Assembly (NCBI GenBank): GCA_964030785.1
Contig: OZ034975.1
Location: forward strand, 46,464,569 to 46,528,568
Direction: 5' to 3'
Source: Siderastrea siderea
Lineage: Eukaryota > Cnidaria > Anthozoa > Scleractinia > Rhizangiidae
Length of the DNA stretch: 64,000 nt
The notes beneath the pieces are model-generated. The model searched no databases and was not told the origin of the DNA. It was given only the letters and a program-made list of their open reading frames with translations. Below, one piece after another: positions 59,801 through 64,000 of the stretch. The translations under genes were made by a program, and so were the position numbers. Positions within the stretch are counted from its first letter, which is position 1; each line of letters begins with the position of its first letter.

Positions 59801-62800
59801 ATGTTGGGCCAATAGTGAATTTTTATCCAGTGTTGCTATGGCTTTGGCATATTGTTACGCTATAGTGTTTCAACTCCCGTAAGAATTTGAAACTTCATTA
59901 CCACATTTATTGTATGTTTTTAATTAATTGTAATTTTTATACATATAACACCAGGGGCACTGTTAACAATTTACATTTTCTAGCTGAAGAAGGTTGCAGC
60001 AGCACCAACCAAAATGTCCTTTTTTAGTTTTTAACAGCCAGTGTCAACTTTTTTACTTAACGATTTTTAATTAAGCCTGGCTATGAACCAAAGATTTTTA
60101 ACCTATTGAGATCTCTTTCACAGTAACTGCCCTTAAATTTACCAAGCACAATTACCTCCTTTCAAGGGGATCAGGAAAAAAAATAATCTCCCCAACTATT
60201 ATACCAGGAGAGTAAAGTAGGTGAGATAATTTCTTAAGATGGATTTGGTGGGACTCTGTCATTTTGATTTTTTCCTTTGTTGTTTTAACCAGGCAGCAAG
60301 AAAGGAAAGGAGATTTAAAGCCATACATGGATCAAACAAAGCTGCAGAAAGAATTGTCAAAAATTACTTGAAGGCAAAAGCTCTTGAAACTGTCACTGGA
60401 AGGAAAAGGTATTATGAAGAATTTATTATCACCAGTGAGGTTGTTTTCGTTAGTTACAGTTAATAGAAAACATTATTAATAAGGTTTATTGAGCTATTTT
60501 GTCTACAAAATAGCGTCATAGTCGGCATGCAGCCTCAAGTTTCTGGGAAGGTTGGTTCTTTGGTTGGTTGGTTGGTTTTTGGGTGGACCATGTTCGGCAT
60601 TCCCGATGACTGTCGAATTTTACCGAAAGGCTAGTTGTCGAGCCCGGAACAAAAATGCAGATGAGAACGCACGGAAAATTCTGCTACCAAAGCGACACTA
60701 CGAAAGTGTCCGGATTTCATTCGCTTGATGTTGGATATTTATATATCAAATAGAAATGGCTGGCTTCCTTGTGGTAGACCTCCTTAGAAAACGAATCGTC
60801 AGCACAAACTTGGTTTACACGTGAGCGGAAGCGAGTTCTAGTAAATAATCCTTTGTACGCATGTGCACAACTTACGTTTTGAGTGTTATATGGTTCAACT
60901 TTAGAGTGTGAGAAATAACATGACTTCTGTGCAGGGATGTCCCATAGTTAATGATGGTAAATAGATGGCAAATAGTTTGAAGGTATGAAAAGGGCAGAAT
61001 CGTGAACTTCGAACTAAAACAAATTACTGTTCGCACCTTTTGGTAGGTTTTCAAATTAATGCCCATGCCACTCGATCACTAGGTCTGTCAAAGGCACAAG
61101 GTCGACAAGGAAAAAGATTGTATGGGTGGCATAAACGTTGCTCGTACGTGCGACTTGCTAAGCGCAAAGTTAGAGGTGACTTATCAGAGAAATGGGTTTC
61201 TGGTTAGGCTGCGTGGCGGTAGCGGGATTGTTTGTACAAAGTTTGAGCGGAAAGATCAGCAGACAATCAAATCAAATCAAATCAAATCAAAACAATTATC
61301 ACCTCCAATACGAAGACAAAAACGAACTTATGACAGTCTCATGAAAGTCTCGTGACTCGCCATTGAACTTTGTCTCATCGCAGGTTTGTACGTGACAAAA
61401 CACCACTTGTTTACACAAAACAGTAATCTGATCTCACGCTCAATCAACATAACACGTTCTTTACACGTGAAACGACCCACACTAAACATTATGACATGAC
61501 TGCCTGGCCCTGCGATAAAATCCCCCCCCCCCCGACCTATTAAAACACAATTTGGCCTTGAGTTGAGCACGTGTACTCCACGTGATAAAATTCACGTTGT
61601 TTACCACACAGGCCAGCCACTCCATTATTCTCGAATTCGCTCATTTAAAATTCCAACGATTCCTTTGCCCATTACCACCTCTCTACATAACAAAACATCC
61701 CTTAATATTATTTTCACCCAATTTTGTATCTTACTTTCACATCAAAATGCTCATCAAAACAAAATTTATTCGCTAAACACAACCACTGATTTTTGTGTGG
61801 CTACAGCGAAGCTGAGACCACTACGGTGTGGCACCAATATTTTTGCGGGAGTTTAATTTTGAGAATGGTGATTTTTTGTGTGTGTGTGTGTGTTTTGCAG
61901 GACTAATTTTTTGCGATTGGGGAAACTGTTTATTCTTCCTTGGAATTAATTTTTGCGATTTTCCAGAAGCCGCCTTCTATTTGGAATTATAACATTCTCG
62001 TTTTTTGAGTATAAACAATCGAATGCAGGTGAACAACATGCAGATGTATAACACGTTAAATCAGTTAATCAATAGAGTACCTTCAGACGATCCTTTTCTT
62101 TAAAGCTTTTAACAGCTTTTAAAATACTTGTAATGTACCGACTGCAATTTTATCGTTTTATTTCTGAATGTTTTGCTTCTAATTTCGTTTTATTTTTGTA
62201 AATGGGCACCAACATAATATTACATGACATGTAAAAGGCAATGTTTGTATATAAATTTCGACAGTGGACTAAATTTTTGCGGGAATTATTTTTTTCCGCG
62301 GGAACTTTTTTTGTGCATCGTGAAAAAATCGCGAAAATCATAAAAATTTGAATCCCGAAAAAATTAGTGCCACAGTCAACCACACAGTATGTCAGCACGT
62401 GCGATGTTTCTGGCTTTTTTGTCAGTTTGCTACGTGACTAGTCACGCAAGACTTGCATAAGTCACACAATGGCATGATCTTTTCTAACAAGGCACGCTTA
62501 TTACTCGATTGTAGCCGTGTGTTCCAAAATGTAAGTCCGTGTGAGATAATGTGGAAAATAAAACAGAGCTTATCTATATATTTGTCTGGATACGGGAGTT
62601 GCCACGTTCGTCAAGCACGATGTCACGCAAGAAGAAGACGTACGTGACTTTCAAGATCGGCTATTCTCTTCTGTTTGTAACATTACAGAATTAATTTTTG
62701 TGACAAGTTACGCTTCCTACTAGATCCAAAATATTTGTCCATGGAAAAATGTTCTTTCCATTAGAAAGCCACAAAATTAAATTTCAATCCATTGAGCTGC

Positions 62801-63361
62801 CGAGAAACATCTGAGAATGAGCTTCAGAAAGGACTGTTTTGTATTATTTTGTTTGCCCCATATTCACACTGTTGTCAGATATTTTACAGATTTTATCTCA
62901 CTTTCTTCTTGTTTTGTCGTAATTTGAAGCCACACTTGTACGCATTAGCGTACCATCTATTGATCAATGACGCATACGAATTCGAAACCACTAATATAAA
63001 CTCAAACATTGATCTTTGATCACCCTCAAATCTGTAAGAAGCCCTGGGAACGATGTTGCACAATATTGGACACAGCTCACTTATGAGGTAAACTCTGTCT
63101 AAAAACCAATGCTTTTCGAATTCTCAACGCTACTCAAATAACCAACATCACAGTAGTGTACGTTGGTACACGCACGTTCATTCAATAACCATTTCCGTAC
63201 CTCTCAATGACAGCTGCAAAATAACTCACGCACGCTTTGCGTGCCTATGTTTTGTTTAATAGCACCACTGCCATAAGGAGCAAGAGCCCAAGAGAACCAG
63301 ATGTATTTGAACTTTCACCTTTGCCATCAACAGCTACTGTAGGGGCCACAGATAATAGAAG
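44808..63361 (+). CDS. ERCC5/XPG (Rad2-family) nuclease, 5' part
   Basis: XPG is the structure-specific endonuclease that makes the 3' incision in nucleotide excision repair, acting with TFIIH in the nucleus. Four exons join in phase: 44808-44895, 59044-59219, 60293-60408, 63263-63361; the gene continues beyond the window. The product starts [11 protein letters not shown] and shows the N-domain: catalytic Asp30 (VLGVDAS, codon split by intron 1) and Asp77 (VFVFDGG) at the same positions as in the human protein, [11 protein letters not shown], and the basic helix [13 protein letters not shown]. Exon 4 ([20 protein letters not shown]) enters the low-complexity spacer. The I-domain is outside. 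Intron 1 is 14.1 kb because a 13.26-kb CACTA element is inserted in it in the same orientation. Confidence 0.93.
44969..45760. repeat. Left subterminal array of the CACTA element
   Basis: Units of about 138 bp start with CATTTCACAT at 45154, 45292, 45429 and 45567, each carrying CCCATTAATGGTAT-like, CATTCATGGTTCTA and ACCCACNNTTGTG phrases. More degenerate CCATTAATGG copies reach to the terminus. CACTA transposases or their accessory proteins are known to bind such subterminal repeats. Confidence 0.85.
46054..49488 (-). CDS. CACTA-borne SAM-domain protein with SAP-like C-terminus
   Basis: Five exons in phase: 49359-49488, 47986-48229, 47602-47830, 47039-47159, 46054-46301, 323 aa. ATG at 49488 begins [13 protein letters not shown]. 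Residues ~20-85 form a SAM domain ([38 protein letters not shown]), a fold used for protein oligomerisation and sometimes RNA/DNA binding. A basic helical segment follows (~95-200), then an acidic Ser/Thr linker ([12 protein letters not shown]). The C-terminal ~80 residues contain [28 protein letters not shown], spaced like a SAP DNA-binding helix pair. Inference: an accessory protein of the transposon, perhaps binding the subterminal motifs as TnpA does in plant En/Spm. It is transcribed divergently from the transposase. The SAM call is good; the SAP call is tentative. Confidence 0.8.
49489..49750. promoter_or_regulatory. Bidirectional promoter spacer of the CACTA element
   Basis: 262 bp separate the two divergent start codons. 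It contains TTTCGCGCCATTGACTGCCG, a GC-rich patch, and inverted ACGAG/CTCGT phrases near 49635-49655, and no other gene. Both element genes should start here, allowing coordinated expression. Confidence 0.6.
49751..57265 (+). CDS. CACTA Tnp2-type transposase, 1098 aa
   Basis: Seven exons: 49751-49950, 50833-51872, 52913-53083, 53529-53690, 54047-54403, 54755-55272, 56417-57265; all phases match and 3297 nt are open to TAA. Exon 1 has a Cys/His cluster ([15 protein letters not shown]). Residues ~70-180 are acidic. Exon 2 then has the Tnp2 signature C-x2-[16 protein letters not shown] and a second Cys pair set. Candidate catalytic acids are Asp~500 ([12 protein letters not shown]), Asp~604 ([12 protein letters not shown]) and Glu~764 ([13 protein letters not shown]), in the D..DxxH..FERxx arrangement of CACTA enzymes. 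HxWQLIVRM matches the helical domain before the Glu. The C-terminal exon ends with [16 protein letters not shown], possibly a Tudor/chromo-like fold. The exon 2 acceptor at 50832 is chosen for phase; ATG at 50819 is an alternative start. No stops or frameshifts seen. Confidence 0.88.
50271..50749. mobile_element. TA-flanked MITE in transposase intron 1
   Basis: CACTCTTTTTTT ends in inverse orientation, flanked by TA on both sides, with many TAAGAAC(A/G)T subterminal copies. Tc1/mariner-like and non-coding. Confidence 0.7.
51938..52509. mobile_element. TTAA-flanked (piggyBac-like) MITE in transposase intron 2
   Basis: TTAA at 51934-51937 and 52510-52513 flanks inverted ends CCTATT(C/T)(T/C)GCCTGGG. 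Inner GGGGGCAC(A/T)TTGTGCCC hairpins occur near both ends. TTAA target use is typical of piggyBac. It also carries AAGATGGCGGC at about 52306. The run of 13 G at 51951 may be unreliable sequence. Confidence 0.65.
52735..52812. repeat. Small AT-rich foldback repeat
   Basis: TAGACTATAAATTAT and its exact inverse ATAATTTATAGTCTA bracket about 48 bp of AT-rich sequence, with GTCTAGTAATC between. A minimal MITE in transposase intron 2. Confidence 0.6.
55447..56257. mobile_element. Decayed Tc1/mariner element in transposase intron 6
   Basis: TA flanks both ends (55445-55446 and 56258-56259). The ends share TTTTCTCGATTAAACG and subterminal tandem copies of GGCGTTTATT. In the middle a short frame (55708-55914) starts [15 protein letters not shown], resembling the Tc1 transposase KHGGGS box, but the rest is not recognisable. 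A small internally deleted element. Confidence 0.6.
57370..58232. repeat. Right subterminal array of the CACTA element
   Basis: Five units of 147 bp, with GGATTTAAATATTTTCCCAT at 57521, 57668, 57815 and 57962 and a diverged copy at 57374. Each has three or four palindrome-like sites (CCCATCAATGG, CCCATTACTGG, CCATTGATGGG). The unit differs in sequence and length from the left array; only the CCCATTAATGGG-like core is shared. Confidence 0.85.
58680..58980 (+). mobile_element. tRNA-derived SINE in XPG intron 1
   Basis: The head has an A box-like GTGTAGTGATTAGCGCG and a B box GGTTCGACGCTC. The body includes CACCCAGGGGTATAAATGGT, GGGGGTAACCCTATGATGG and CAGTTACTTCATGCTACAGA. The body matches the fragments at 10084, 29171 and 37405. 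It sits just right of the CACTA element. Confidence 0.75.
60409..63262. other. XPG intron 3
   Basis: Non-coding between exons 3 and 4. Contains GGTT repeats (60553-60585), a CAAAT pentamer run (61266-61292), a C-run near 61523, a TG run near 61879, a MITE at 61827-62374 and several CACGTG-type phrases. Splice donor AAAAG|GTATTATG and acceptor TTTGTTTAATAG define it. Confidence 0.7.
61827..62374. mobile_element. MITE with TGTGGCAC ends
   Basis: TGTGGCACCAATATTTTTGC on the left is mirrored by TGTGGCACTAATTTTTTCGG from the right. The interior is rich in TTTTTGCGGGA and TTTTGCGATT phrases in both orientations. 548 bp, non-coding. Confidence 0.6.
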
Positions 63362-63448
63362 GTGAGAAGAGAAACAACTAAGTAACAGTGGTCTAGATAA
63401 AAGCAGACAAACTACTATTTTTAAGAAATGAACAACTACTTTCAGTTT

Positions 63449-63488
63449 GACACAAGACATGTTTCGATCGTTCAACGATCACCATCAG
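63449..63488 (-). ncRNA. Hammerhead-ribozyme-like motif
   Basis: On the minus strand the order CTGATG, a GATCG..CGATC stem-loop, GAAAC, a short ACA..TGT stem and GTC reproduces the hammerhead layout CUGANGA, stem II, GAAA, stem III, cleavage triplet. The base after CUGAUG departs from the consensus and stem I pairing looks weak. It lies about 250 nt downstream of a Penelope-like ORF end on the same strand, where such elements carry hammerheads in their terminal repeats. Activity is uncertain. Confidence 0.5.
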
Positions 63489-63740
63489 TTGTGAGTTCGC
63501 TTACAATTGTGGTTTGAATTTGTACGAGCAATGGCGTAACATTTCAAACATGATATATTTCAAAGTTAACGTACAACATTTAAATGCGCGAGACATAGAA
63601 CAACTGTTGTTCGCGCAAGTCTAAATACATGGCAAAGAAAACAGTATAAATCACAAAGTAAATTACAATATTACCAAAAAATATATAAAAAAATAAAATT
63701 AAGTAACACAACACTAATGTATAAGAAAAATAACATAATA

Positions 63741-64000
63741 TTAGAATGAAAGAGTTAAGTCAGCATGTTCGAGCAGCTTATTTAACGTGGGGTTTTCCCA
63801 GCGGATGTGAACAGCCTCTTTTCAAATTAGCTGCAGTCTATTGGGTGTGGAATCTACAATAGAAAAGCAGTTCTTAGAACAAAGCCTACGGCATGCCTCA
63901 GATTGTTGCAGATGTTGGAAAATATGTGAGTTCCTGTCCCTACTTAGATGCTTATGAATGCGCATTGAAAGATGACGGCTAGTTTCACCGACGTAACAGA
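63741..64000 (-). pseudogene. Penelope-like element, GIY-YIG domain end
   Basis: Reading leftward from the window edge: CYVGETSRHLSMRIHKHLSR, then SHIFQHLQQSE, the end of a GIY-YIG-type endonuclease domain of Penelope-like retroelements, then a TGA near 63824, and in the same frame KEAVHIRWENPTLNK and LTLSF before TAA at 63741. The stop inside the conserved tail marks a dead copy. The reverse transcriptase would lie beyond position 64000. It is antisense to XPG within intron 4. Confidence 0.75.

Noticed and set aside
63245..63475. Minus-strand frame of 76 residues with hydrophobic stretches
   Set aside because: It is antisense to XPG exon 4 and the hammerhead-like motif; the plus-strand exon fits the gene better.

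Overview
This is eukaryotic, metazoan nuclear DNA: short coding exons with GT..AG introns, no operons, and dense small transposons, tRNA-type SINEs and retroelement fragments. The style (AT-rich introns, many MITEs, Penelope-like and CACTA-type elements, head-to-tail K2P exons, an XPG/ERCC5 gene) fits a cnidarian, most likely a stony coral. That placement is inference from overall character; no marker gene proves it.

Layout. 1-5140: a pyrimidine-rich 32-bp minisatellite split by a hAT-like element. 5200-6121: last two coding exons of an unidentified plus-strand gene. 6122-9160: intergenic, with two tandem arrays. 9161-17671: an eight-exon minus-strand gene for a coiled-coil (BAR-like) protein with a proline-rich tail; its introns hold a PIF/Harbinger MITE, a TA-flanked MITE with TTCGGAC repeats, and a 1.66-kb element with ~210-bp inverted repeats carrying a broken zinc-finger gene and a broken RecQ-type helicase. 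17672-22729: intergenic. 22730-30838: a complete five-exon two-pore-domain potassium channel (K2P). 33868-34682: a previously untracked two-exon small gene (81 aa) on the minus strand.

A direct tandem duplication of ~8.2 kb (27185-35474 and 35475-43672) starts 45 bp after K2P exon 2. The second copy therefore carries K2P exons 3-5 and the small gene, but no K2P exons 1-2. It could serve as an alternative 3' exon cassette, be a dead copy, or be a haplotype assembly artefact.

44808-63361: the first four coding exons of ERCC5/XPG, running off the window. Its first intron (14.1 kb) holds a 13.26-kb CACTA/EnSpm-type transposon (44969-58232). The element has CACAGG ends, subterminal arrays of palindromic CCCATTAATGGG-like motifs, a seven-exon Tnp2-type transposase predicted at 1098 aa with every splice phase matching, and a divergently transcribed five-exon gene for a 323-aa protein with a SAM domain and a SAP-like C-terminus. 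Both proteins are open throughout, although the transposase introns carry several MITEs. This two-gene element is the most notable system here: transposase plus a candidate accessory DNA-binding/oligomerising protein, analogous in layout to TnpD/TnpA of plant En/Spm.

The right edge (63449-64000, minus strand) is the 3' end of a Penelope-like retroelement: a GIY-YIG-type fragment with an internal stop, followed by a hammerhead-ribozyme-like motif.

All exon calls come from reading splice sites and frame continuity by eye; no transcript or database evidence was available.
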